Origin: a virus
Direction: 5' to 3' (one strand)
Length of the DNA: 24,465 nt
IMG/VR virus record: IMGVR_UViG_3300005747_000393
Location: 1-24,465 of that record
Position 1 is the first letter of the stretch; each line of letters opens with the position of its first letter. Made by a program: the position numbers and the translations under genes. Below the pieces are notes generated by a model that saw only the letters and a list, made by a program, of their open reading frames with translations, was not told the DNA's origin and did no database searches. This document shows, piece by piece, positions 7,582 through 16,346 of this stretch.

Positions 7582-9546
7582 TTAAATTTCTATAATACCT
7601 CCAACAGTATATGAACGTTGTACTGAAGTATCAACATCCGGTTGGACAAAATTAATTAATCTGGTCTGCAGCTCATAAATCAACTTAAAGCATCTGTTTA
7701 AAACACCATTAAGGTTTTCTTCATTACCGTGTATATAGAAATTTTCGATTTCTTGTGTTATAAATTTATTAAACTCTACGTTATAGTTGTAGTCATCAAG
7801 CTCTAAAATGTCATTATTATAGGATCCTGAAAATCTACCAATAATATTATTTTTAAGAGTTAAAACATCGTCGATAAGCTTATAAATTTCCAAATTAATA
7901 ATTGATTGCTGTATAAATCCATCCGGATTTAATGAAAATCCTTCGCTTCCATAGTTAGGGTAGTTAATATCTTTTAGTACTCTTTGATATGATGTAGTTA
8001 TAGGCTCGTCAAAGAAATAAAGCCGACCATTCGTTAACATATAAGTCTTATCATAGCTACTTGTAGATTGGAAAATTGAGAAACTATTAATTTTAGAATC
8101 AAGCAATCCAGTAACTTGTTCTGTGGCAGCAGCCTCCCCAAATTGAGTACCTAAATTCCAAATAAATTGTGCTTGAGAAAAATTAATGTCATTGAAATTC
8201 CAGCGATTATTAATAGTTATTGGGTCAGTAGCAACTTCAATTGTCTCATCTGTAAAGTTTAGAAGATATAGACGCTCAGTACGGTACTTACCAATAACTT
8301 TAGTTGGTCTGGTTTTAAACTTTTTATAAACAGTTTTATTTGTGGCAAAATACCAGTAGTTACTGTCAGTACCCGAAAAGGTTATATCAACTATTTCTTC
8401 ATCAAGAGCTAATTTATCGTCTAAAACAATTTCCTCTTTAAACCTAAAGTTATCACCACTAAAGCGATATAAGGTTGTTACACGATTGTTAATATCATTA
8501 GTAGTTACATCCTTATAAGTTAAAATATATAACGATCCGAAGTCTGGATCGAACCCCATAGCACCTAATGTCTCTACATTAAAGTTAATGGATGTAATAC
8601 GGGTGATATAGTTAAATTCTTCATCAAAAAGCTTAACTACTTTATTTCCAGAATCAAAAACAGCTACTGTATCAGGATTTACTGCTAATTTGGTTGGTCT
8701 TATAAATTTAGTTTGTCGTCTAGCATCTCCATAACCACCAACAAGCTCAATATAGTTACGCTTATTCCTAAGAGAACTATCATTGTTAACGTACCCAGCA
8801 ATATCGTATCGAAGTACTACATTATTACCAGTATCTGAAAGAAACAGATATTTATTTGTAGATGCAATCCCACCTAGCTCTTTAAATGATAAATTATTTT
8901 CTTCAGTCGTTTCGTAACCAGTTGTATCCTCTATAACTGTTAAATCGGTATTCGAACCAGTAAGACATATAAGATCGGAAGATGTGCAGACAAACAAAGA
9001 GAATCTATCATCAAAATCTAAATTAGTTTGAGCAGTAGCCCCTACAACATATCCAAATGCACTTAAATAGTGACTATTCTCAAATCTAATATTGTCTATA
9101 AATTGTGGATTTTCTGTATCCGATGTTCTTATTTCAAACGCTGTTAAAGTATTAGAAGAGAGAGATGCATATCTCAATGACTCCGTATATGGTAGCTTAT
9201 TAGAGGAGATAAATAAGCGTGAGTAAACAAACGTATTATTCTTCCGTAAATTATCTAATTTAAATTTAAATAAATCGTAATTAAAATTATCGTTGAGATT
9301 AAACGTGCAATCGTCTATAGTTGTTGGTAGTGATATTTCTATATCACTAATTACCCGATCTGTAAAATCGTTAGTAAAAAATAAATCAGTGGCAAAAGTA
9401 TTTTTAGAAGATAAAGCCTTACCAGTTGTTACCTCCCGTGCAACCCCATCTACTGTTTCTACAAAGCCGTAAAAATCCGAGCCCGTGAGTGTAAATAATT
9501 CACCAGAGGTATAAACTTTTTTATATGAAGTATAATCAGTAATCAT
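7582..9546 (-). CDS. Structural protein with NHL-type beta-propeller repeats
   Basis: 654 aa. Residues 224-250 (LGGIASTNKYLFLSDTGNN, then VVLRYDI) and 283-320 (RPTKLAVNPDTVAVFDSGN, then KVVKLFD) are NHL-type propeller blades. LGAMGFDPDFGSLYILTY (about 327-344) looks like another, and weaker blades seem to follow. The N-terminal ~130 residues are beta-rich without a recognised domain. The C-terminal ~120 residues are more charged, with an alpha-helical look near the end (EEN, LNRCFKLIYELQTRLINFV). NHL propellers usually mediate protein or sugar contacts. Position between the large wedge-like proteins and the short fibre suggests a baseplate-peripheral component. The gene is separated by only 3 bp from the 1104-aa gene upstream, so the two are probably co-transcribed and co-translated. 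Not assignable to a named T4 gene. Confidence 0.72.
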   Translation of the reverse strand: MITDYTSYKKVYTSGELFTLTGSDFYGFVETVDGVAREVTTGKALSSKNTFATDLFFTNDFTDRVISDIEISLPTTIDDCTFNLNDNFNYDLFKFKLDNLRKNNTFVYSRLFISSNKLPYTESLRYASLSSNTLTAFEIRTSDTENPQFIDNIRFENSHYLSAFGYVVGATAQTNLDFDDRFSLFVCTSSDLICLTGSNTDLTVIEDTTGYETTEENNLSFKELGGIASTNKYLFLSDTGNNVVLRYDIAGYVNNDSSLRNKRNYIELVGGYGDARRQTKFIRPTKLAVNPDTVAVFDSGNKVVKLFDEEFNYITRITSINFNVETLGAMGFDPDFGSLYILTYKDVTTNDINNRVTTLYRFSGDNFRFKEEIVLDDKLALDEEIVDITFSGTDSNYWYFATNKTVYKKFKTRPTKVIGKYRTERLYLLNFTDETIEVATDPITINNRWNFNDINFSQAQFIWNLGTQFGEAAATEQVTGLLDSKINSFSIFQSTSSYDKTYMLTNGRLYFFDEPITTSYQRVLKDINYPNYGSEGFSLNPDGFIQQSIINLEIYKLIDDVLTLKNNIIGRFSGSYNNDILELDDYNYNVEFNKFITQEIENFYIHGNEENLNGVLNRCFKLIYELQTRLINFVQPDVDTSVQRSYTVGGIIEI

Positions 9547-9549
9547 CTT

Positions 9550-12500
9550 TTAATAATCTTTAAATACAATATCATTTATCGTAACACCAACCGGTGCAAA
9601 ATTTCTAGCTTCAGCTAAAATAGATGTTTTTATTTGCTCACGTATAATCGGGTCAGTAATATTGAGATTCTTCACAACAACGTCAATAGTGTTTGAAGAA
9701 TTAGTTCTGTTAAACTTAAAGAACTGCTGAATTTCGGTTTTCGAAGTTCGTTGACCTGCAGGTAGTGATAACACTATATCATCAATTCGTTTTTCTAGCA
9801 AGTATAAAGCATATACTAATTCTGTATCAATAGCTTCATTATAAACAAATGGATTTCTTACAATAAGATCTTTGGTGTAATAATATCCTGGTTGTTTGAG
9901 ATATGTTGATAGATCCATATTACTCTGGAATCCAGTAGATCCAATAAATAATTCATCACTAAATATATCTTGTATCATATATTTACCAGGCGCAAAAGTT
10001 TGATTGTCATATAACTCAGCATTAATATATAACGTTGAATTGCCCTGCACTGTATCTAACCTATATGTAAAGTTATAGAACCCGGGTTCGAAGTCATTAG
10101 GATCAAACGAAATAGTTTTAGTAAGAATGTCCTCATTATCTAGATAATTTCTTAAGGTTAATTTAAAATCTATTGATGAAGAATCATATAAATGATTAAG
10201 TATATTATAGTTCGTAAGCTTTGAATCAGGAGTGTTATGACCGAAAGAGACACCAGACAGTACAGCAGCTGTAAGAGCTGGCATTGTACCTTTGGACATG
10301 TACAATTTATCATCATTACCTTCTGCTAGTAAAACAGGATACTGGTAATTTATACCATTCCGATATTCATTTACCCAATCTATTGATATAAACTCGCCAC
10401 CGGAAAGCGCTACAGTTGTTTCTGTTGCAGGGTTAGGAATACTAATACTACCGATTGATCCGGATAATTCAAAAACACCGCTTGTATTGAATACAAAATA
10501 TTCAGAGGACTTTAAAACATAAACTTTATTTTGCGCAACTAAGAAGTCTTTAATATTGGACTTAAGGAAAGCTTCTGGAGCTCCATCTAAATTATGCTTA
10601 ACAATAAAATTGCTAACCTGATAAAATACAGTTGAATCGTTTTCCCAGTTGTTATTACCGCCAGGTAGTTTATAGACCGTATCGTTATATTCTAATACAT
10701 TATCATATAAGCAAAACTCGTTTTCATATACATCAAATTCATCTGCTGAAAGAGTGGAAACAGAAAATGTATTTGTGTTAATACGTCTTACCTTTTGATC
10801 ACCAGAAATAAAATCTATATGATCGTGCATTTGATAGTATCCAATATACTCTAGAATATCACTACCACAGTCTAGCTTAATTTTATTACCTTGTGTGTTA
10901 ACTTTATAAAATAAATTTCCAGAGGTGGTGACAATGTAATCATCTAAAGCACTTCTTTTAAATACCTGTTTAATCTTAGTTTTGAACTCAACTTTATTTC
11001 TTAATTCAAAGTCAGTGTTAAAAATATATAACGTTTGATCACTTACGACGTGAATAAATGGTGTAACAGTTTGATCTTGGAAAATACCAAATCCGCGATT
11101 GGTGTTGTTGCCTAGTAATTCAAATCCATACTTATTAGCAGGATCTAAATACATATCAAAGTTTAAAGTAAAGTTTTTTGTTTCATCAATACTGTCAGAA
11201 ACATTAAATACACTGTACCTATCGCCATTAAAAGTAAGTTGATTAGTATCAACCTCTGTACAGTAGTTTTCTGTTTCACCCCTTACTACCTTAGATGTAA
11301 TATAGCTATCAAAAGATGAAATTAATGGAGATGAACTTTCGACAATCTCTCTTATATCAGCATTACCAATACGTTGATATTTAATTGCAATATTAGGTTC
11401 AATGGCTGCATCACTTAACTTATCAAAGAACTTTTCTCGGTTAAGTACCGCGTCAGAAGCATTGAGCGTTAATGTATCGACACTATCATAAAAAGAAGGT
11501 GCATAAGTAGGAGTAGCAGACAGCGCTGCACCTTTAGAGATTTTATCAGGGTAATAATATCTGTCAACCCAAACCCCGGCTTCACCTAAAACACCACCTG
11601 ACAGCCAAGTGCAGAGATATCTGCCGTTATCATACTGGGTCGTATTCTGTCTCTTTATAAAAATTTTATCTGACAATACAGGTGTCGGTCCGGAAAATGC
11701 TCCATTATAAACAAATTGTGTATCATTAATATTGAGCTTTTCATATGGGTAAATAGATGAAGGTGCTGTAAAGAATGTATCCGTTCCATTTTCAATAAAG
11801 ACATCTTTATCGTAAAAACTGTAATTGAGATTAATTTTATCTAAACCTTTTTCCTGATCGTTACCAGAGTTTATATTATAATACTCGCGTGGGTCACGGC
11901 CTAGCCCAATTGAACTATCAACCATATTTGAGCCACGTTTGATATAGTTAAATTCTGATCTATTAGTATCTAAAGAAAAATAGTTTATTGGTAACGACTC
12001 TGCAGAAATTGCATTATATGCAGTTGTAAACACGTATTGTCCGTCTTCATTAAAACTACTAGTCTTTGTATCGAGAATTAAGTTAGATGATGTTTTGTTG
12101 TTATAAGATATAAAACTCTTGTTAATGGAATTTACATTTTGATCTAATGTATAATCAATATGCATTAGATTATCAAGCCCACGATTTAAACTGCCTTGTA
12201 CTAATGGAGTGAGAACTAGCTCGCCTCCACTTAGCGTAACAATGTTAAGAACACTATCTTCAAATTTAAACAATTGTAAATACCCATCACTATCTAAAAC
12301 ATATCTAAACACATCACTCTGCTCACGAGTAATGTCTCTATAATTGTCTGTGTTTTGATAAAACACAAATTTATCTACGTTGTTGTTATAATTGAGATAA
12401 AAATCAAACAATCCATTGTTATGTTTAATTCGGCATAAGTTGTTATTTAATGCTTCTATTTCGAAAAAATAGTTATTAGCGAATAACCCAGTTTTGTCAA

Positions 12501-12864
12501 GAGGTTGTATACCTAATGCTTTTTGATCATTAGTTTGATCTGCGTTACTCTTGAAAATGTATAAATATTGACGCGGCTCATTATTTGGTCGCTCAAATCC
12601 AATTTTTGTTACTAAAGAGGTTGTCTCATCACTACTTGTAGATGGCAGTGATATAAAATTCTCTAATTTATTTTTACCAGTCAGGTAAAAAGAAGAATAG
12701 TTATTTATTCTACTATCACGTGCACCTGAAAGAGCATCAATGAGATTGACATTTAACCCCTGCTCTAGAGTTGATCTAGTTTGCTCAATAGAGATATATC
12801 TATCATTATATTCTGCATTAGGAAATGCAATTGAACTAACTGAGTATGTATTGGTGTTCGCCAT
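9550..12864 (-). CDS. Large virion structural protein with LamG-like and propeller-like regions
   Basis: 1104 aa. Residues about 545-615 (FTLNFDMYLDP, then GFGIFQDQ) look like a LamG-type sandwich. They are followed by about 230 residues with short repeated strands (TLYIFNTD, GNLFYKVNTQGN, DQKVRRINTN) that read like a beta-propeller. Near the C-terminus a second LamG-like stretch occurs (NSTLYINAELYDN, then DELFIGSTGF, then IVRNPFVYNEAIDTE). The last ~75 residues (REQIKTSILAEARNFAPVGV) are conserved-looking and may be the attachment helix and strand. An ATTAAATA box (12874-12881) lies 9 bp upstream of the ATG. It is probably a large peripheral baseplate or fibre-network protein. No specific T4 counterpart is recognised. 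Confidence 0.68.
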   Translation of the reverse strand: MANTNTYSVSSIAFPNAEYNDRYISIEQTRSTLEQGLNVNLIDALSGARDSRINNYSSFYLTGKNKLENFISLPSTSSDETTSLVTKIGFERPNNEPRQYLYIFKSNADQTNDQKALGIQPLDKTGLFANNYFFEIEALNNNLCRIKHNNGLFDFYLNYNNNVDKFVFYQNTDNYRDITREQSDVFRYVLDSDGYLQLFKFEDSVLNIVTLSGGELVLTPLVQGSLNRGLDNLMHIDYTLDQNVNSINKSFISYNNKTSSNLILDTKTSSFNEDGQYVFTTAYNAISAESLPINYFSLDTNRSEFNYIKRGSNMVDSSIGLGRDPREYYNINSGNDQEKGLDKINLNYSFYDKDVFIENGTDTFFTAPSSIYPYEKLNINDTQFVYNGAFSGPTPVLSDKIFIKRQNTTQYDNGRYLCTWLSGGVLGEAGVWVDRYYYPDKISKGAALSATPTYAPSFYDSVDTLTLNASDAVLNREKFFDKLSDAAIEPNIAIKYQRIGNADIREIVESSSPLISSFDSYITSKVVRGETENYCTEVDTNQLTFNGDRYSVFNVSDSIDETKNFTLNFDMYLDPANKYGFELLGNNTNRGFGIFQDQTVTPFIHVVSDQTLYIFNTDFELRNKVEFKTKIKQVFKRSALDDYIVTTSGNLFYKVNTQGNKIKLDCGSDILEYIGYYQMHDHIDFISGDQKVRRINTNTFSVSTLSADEFDVYENEFCLYDNVLEYNDTVYKLPGGNNNWENDSTVFYQVSNFIVKHNLDGAPEAFLKSNIKDFLVAQNKVYVLKSSEYFVFNTSGVFELSGSIGSISIPNPATETTVALSGGEFISIDWVNEYRNGINYQYPVLLAEGNDDKLYMSKGTMPALTAAVLSGVSFGHNTPDSKLTNYNILNHLYDSSSIDFKLTLRNYLDNEDILTKTISFDPNDFEPGFYNFTYRLDTVQGNSTLYINAELYDNQTFAPGKYMIQDIFSDELFIGSTGFQSNMDLSTYLKQPGYYYTKDLIVRNPFVYNEAIDTELVYALYLLEKRIDDIVLSLPAGQRTSKTEIQQFFKFNRTNSSNTIDVVVKNLNITDPIIREQIKTSILAEARNFAPVGVTINDIVFKDY

Positions 12865-12873
12865 TTACATACA

Positions 12874-12881
12874 TATTTAAT
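12874..12881 (-). promoter_or_regulatory. Late-promoter-like box ATTAAATA before 1104-aa structural gene
   Basis: Nine bp upstream of the ATG at 12864, in the 37-bp gap after the small PKD-like gene. Confidence 0.45.
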
Positions 12882-12901
12882 GGTACAAACATGAAACACA
12901 A

Positions 12902-13423
12902 TTAATTATTCAAGAAAGTGATATAGGTCGCGTTATTAAACTTCGATTGTAGGTTGGCAATAGTATTGCTAGCGGATGCACCTACCATCTGGGTTGAAGT
13001 AATGCCGAGCTTTTGTATATTATCGTAATAGCTTTCACGAATCAATTTAATGGGTTGGAAAACATTAGCGAAAAATCCGTTGTTGTAGTGTATCAAAAAT
13101 TGCGCAGTTAAGTTAGTGAAATACGAACTTGTAGATGGTACATATGTATGCTCATACTGATTTAAAATAGTTCCACCAACCTTACCATATAGAACTTCAT
13201 CAAAAATAGATTTAGTTTTATAATCGAAGACAATATCTTTTTGAGCATATTGTATAGAACTGGAATCACCCCAATTGATATCTAATGTAAGGGCTGAATT
13301 GATCGCTTCAGATATACCAGTTAATACAAAATTTATCGTAGGAGCTCCTTTGAATAATATTTCTTCCCCATACACATTTGTATTTGCTGTTATGGAAGAA
13401 AGGTTAATAAAAATCGTACTCAT
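12902..13423 (-). CDS. Small structural protein with PKD-like motif
   Basis: 173 aa. LDINWGDSSSIQ (about 47-58) followed by YEHTYVPST (about 90-98) resembles the WxFGDG...HxY core of PKD (Ig-like) domains. The C-terminal ~60 residues (KLIRESYYDNIQKLGI, then IANLQSKFNNATYITFLNN) are more helical. The ATG overlaps the TAA of the 972-aa gene by one base (TAATG), which suggests translational coupling with it. The two may therefore act as partners in the same assembly step. Function unknown; a baseplate accessory or connector is plausible from context. Confidence 0.62.
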   Translation of the reverse strand: MSTIFINLSSITANTNVYGEEILFKGAPTINFVLTGISEAINSALTLDINWGDSSSIQYAQKDIVFDYKTKSIFDEVLYGKVGGTILNQYEHTYVPSTSSYFTNLTAQFLIHYNNGFFANVFQPIKLIRESYYDNIQKLGITSTQMVGASASNTIANLQSKFNNATYITFLNN

Positions 13424-16341
13424 TATACAGTAAAGGTGAAGTGTCTAGAATCTCTGGTAAATGATCCATTACTTGCTGAAATAAAGCTGAAGTTTGTAGT
13501 ATCGCCAAAGGTAGAGGTTCTGGTAATATTATTTAATGGTTCATATCTATTTGAATCAACAACGATAAGCTTATTATCCGACATCTTAAACGAAGCATCA
13601 ACTAAGTGAGTGAAATCGTTTTTATCACATACAATGTATGTCAATTTAAATATATCATTTAAGCTATTATAAGTTAGTTTAGGAGTATGTACAGAATCCG
13701 GAGTGTAATTTCGAGATGAAAGCGATTCTACGTTTAATTCAAAAGCACTTAACGTCGTATCATCTGTACCAGTTGGGTACAGCTTAGTTGTTGAATTTTG
13801 TTGAATATTATATTCGTAAATTTCTGGATATACTGCCTTGTAGTTATCAGCGAGAGGTGCACATGTATCATTAGCATTATCTCTAAAGCGTGCAAAATAA
13901 ACTTTACCAGTTTCTTCGTTATAAAATCTATTAGTAAATACTTCAACCATATTAGCACTATTAACTGAAAATATAGTATTAATAGTTGATGGACGAGTAA
14001 ATGCCCCTTCCTTATATGAAATTTTGTCAATAATGAGGGTTGACTTTGTTTCGAGGAATATAGTATTTTGTATAATATCAAAATCTAGAACCTCATGATT
14101 AATTTGATTTTGAATTGCTGACGAATACTTTGTAATAGTTTTATTAAGTGCAGATGACAACAGCTCGGAAGTAGAGTATGTACCATTTTTAACATAGAGA
14201 TTGCCTATCAATGTTTGCTGCTCTTCTTTCGTGAGAGATGTATTTGATGAAGTAAGGTTAGATATAATAGTGGAGCCTCTCGAGTCGGTATTGTCTAGAT
14301 AGCGGTAGTTATCCGAGTATATAAAGTCATTAGGTAATACAACCTCATCTGTAAAGTAACCACCTTCATATCTCCTATACTGTGCACCAGCCGAAAGGTA
14401 ATATCTTACATCAGTTTCAAAGGTAAGTTCTCCGTTTTCAGCAATAATATTAAAGTCAGATTCTGTTGTAATATCGGACAGGGGTGTTTGTTCTGTTTGA
14501 ATATCAACAGGCGCCGGGAATGTACCCTCTACTAAAACGGTGTAATAATAATTTGTAGATGCTGGATAACCAGGCCCTAAACCTGTAAGCGGATTAGGTA
14601 GTTCGCTGCCATCTAAAAATGTAAATGCACCACCGTCACGCCAGAATGGTAGTAAGTTTCTGGTATCTTGGAGGAGTTCTTGATATGGGTAAAACTCTCT
14701 CATATATAAAGTGAGAGGAGTATCTAGAGCGGTTAATCCGTTTGTATATGTACTGAGTCCAGATCTAATGGTTGTACCATTAACCGCTGTCAAAGAATAG
14801 TTAAAATTATAACCTTCATCGTCATCAAAAAACGTATGACCGTTTAAAAGCAAATTTTTAATTTGTGAAGATACATCCGTATCAATGGGCTTTAAAGGTT
14901 CTGTTTTAAATAATGCATACTCATTACCATATATATCAGTTTGATATTTTGATACTAGCCCTTGATTATATAAGTCTGTAAAGTTTAGTTTGTAACTAAT
15001 ATCATTACGATCTACTAACTGTGAATCGTTACGCTCCTTGGTAGTATACGATTCGTGAGTTGTAGTTTTGTTTGTAATTCTAGGATCTCCAGTCGCTAAC
15101 CCACTTGATACATTTCTAGTATTAAACCTATAGTCAAATTTATAATATATAGGGTAGTTAGATTGAGGGTTTGTAGATACGTTACCGTATTTAGATGGGT
15201 CGGGAAATATGTAAACTTGACCAGATTCTAACAAATTAGTATCTATTTCATATGTGAACGTTTCAGCGTGTAGTTTAAATAATCCAATATCATCAGCTCT
15301 AAAGTTAAGACCTACATCACGCAAAAGTTTTATTTGATTACTTTCAACAGTAGCAGTATCTATTCCCTGTAAATTAAGAGCATTAGCAGCAGGAGTTTCA
15401 GCTCTTACTAACAAACCAGATACCGCTGGTGTTGAAGATGTATCAATGTAGTAAATGTCCGTACCAATGTACTTAGAAATCAACGCACGCTTTAAAGAAT
15501 AAAACTCAGCAATCGTTAACCCGCCTGTTCTATACTGATTGTATAGTTGAACTAATTCATTATCTGGATTACAAATTGCATCAAACTCCGCTGGTGTTAG
15601 GGCTGGAGGATTTATTTTGAATGATCGTAAATTTGTTAAGAAATTATCTCCTGAAGATATTGCATTAATACCTGTCGGGTCAAGATAATATTTTGTATCA
15701 ATTTTATTTATATTGTTACTATCTGTCGTATCAGGTAAATCAAAATAATCACCATACACATCAACAAATTCTTCGATTTCTATTCCTAAATCTTTAATAG
15801 CTTCGAATACAGTAGAATTTTCTGTATCTAGAGAATCTTCTGTATTGAAAATAAAATTATAAATGTTGTCAAAAATGGCTTTTTCTAAACCAGCAGAGCT
15901 ACCTTTGAGTTTGTTCCTGTCTATTACATATTTACCTTCATCACGCTTTTTCTTATAGAATAGTGCAATATCTTTAAGACGGTTTGCAAAGAAAGGTATA
16001 GCTACGTCCAAATCAGCTGGGTCGTTGAAATTTATTTTTTCCAAGAAACGCTTTTCTGTTTCAGTAGTATAGTTAATAACTATTTCTCTAATAAACTGTC
16101 TGTAATAATCTTTAAACTGCGTTTGCTGTTCTTCTTCGGATGCGTCTTGTTTAGAGTACCAGGTTTGAAGGTATTGACTATAAAACGAGCTATACTCGTC
16201 AGGGGAATAATCAGCCTGGGTATTATTGATAAAATCTAAAAACGAAAACGGTGCAATAGTATCTCTATACACACCATCTGTAATATCAGGGTTAGTGATA
16301 GAGTACTTAACTAGAACTGTTCTTATAGATTGGTCAGACAT
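13423..16341 (-). CDS. Large virion structural protein, probable baseplate component (unassigned)
   Basis: 972 aa. The N-terminal ~200 residues are mostly helical and charged (EEEQQTQFKDYYRQFIREIV, IPFFANRLKDIALFYKKKRD). The remainder is beta-rich, with many Y/T/N/S residues and repeated LSS/SSN motifs. No catalytic motif is visible. Its size and place, two genes after gp6 in the same direction, resemble where T4 carries its large wedge protein gp7, but no gp7 motif can be recognised, so homology is not claimed. It is separated by 5 bp from the preceding PKD protein and overlaps the following gene by one base. Neither a late-promoter box nor a Shine-Dalgarno is seen upstream, so it is probably co-transcribed with its neighbour. 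Confidence 0.66.
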   Translation of the reverse strand: MSDQSIRTVLVKYSITNPDITDGVYRDTIAPFSFLDFINNTQADYSPDEYSSFYSQYLQTWYSKQDASEEEQQTQFKDYYRQFIREIVINYTTETEKRFLEKINFNDPADLDVAIPFFANRLKDIALFYKKKRDEGKYVIDRNKLKGSSAGLEKAIFDNIYNFIFNTEDSLDTENSTVFEAIKDLGIEIEEFVDVYGDYFDLPDTTDSNNINKIDTKYYLDPTGINAISSGDNFLTNLRSFKINPPALTPAEFDAICNPDNELVQLYNQYRTGGLTIAEFYSLKRALISKYIGTDIYYIDTSSTPAVSGLLVRAETPAANALNLQGIDTATVESNQIKLLRDVGLNFRADDIGLFKLHAETFTYEIDTNLLESGQVYIFPDPSKYGNVSTNPQSNYPIYYKFDYRFNTRNVSSGLATGDPRITNKTTTHESYTTKERNDSQLVDRNDISYKLNFTDLYNQGLVSKYQTDIYGNEYALFKTEPLKPIDTDVSSQIKNLLLNGHTFFDDDEGYNFNYSLTAVNGTTIRSGLSTYTNGLTALDTPLTLYMREFYPYQELLQDTRNLLPFWRDGGAFTFLDGSELPNPLTGLGPGYPASTNYYYTVLVEGTFPAPVDIQTEQTPLSDITTESDFNIIAENGELTFETDVRYYLSAGAQYRRYEGGYFTDEVVLPNDFIYSDNYRYLDNTDSRGSTIISNLTSSNTSLTKEEQQTLIGNLYVKNGTYSTSELLSSALNKTITKYSSAIQNQINHEVLDFDIIQNTIFLETKSTLIIDKISYKEGAFTRPSTINTIFSVNSANMVEVFTNRFYNEETGKVYFARFRDNANDTCAPLADNYKAVYPEIYEYNIQQNSTTKLYPTGTDDTTLSAFELNVESLSSRNYTPDSVHTPKLTYNSLNDIFKLTYIVCDKNDFTHLVDASFKMSDNKLIVVDSNRYEPLNNITRTSTFGDTTNFSFISASNGSFTRDSRHFTFTV

Positions 16342-16346
16342 AATTA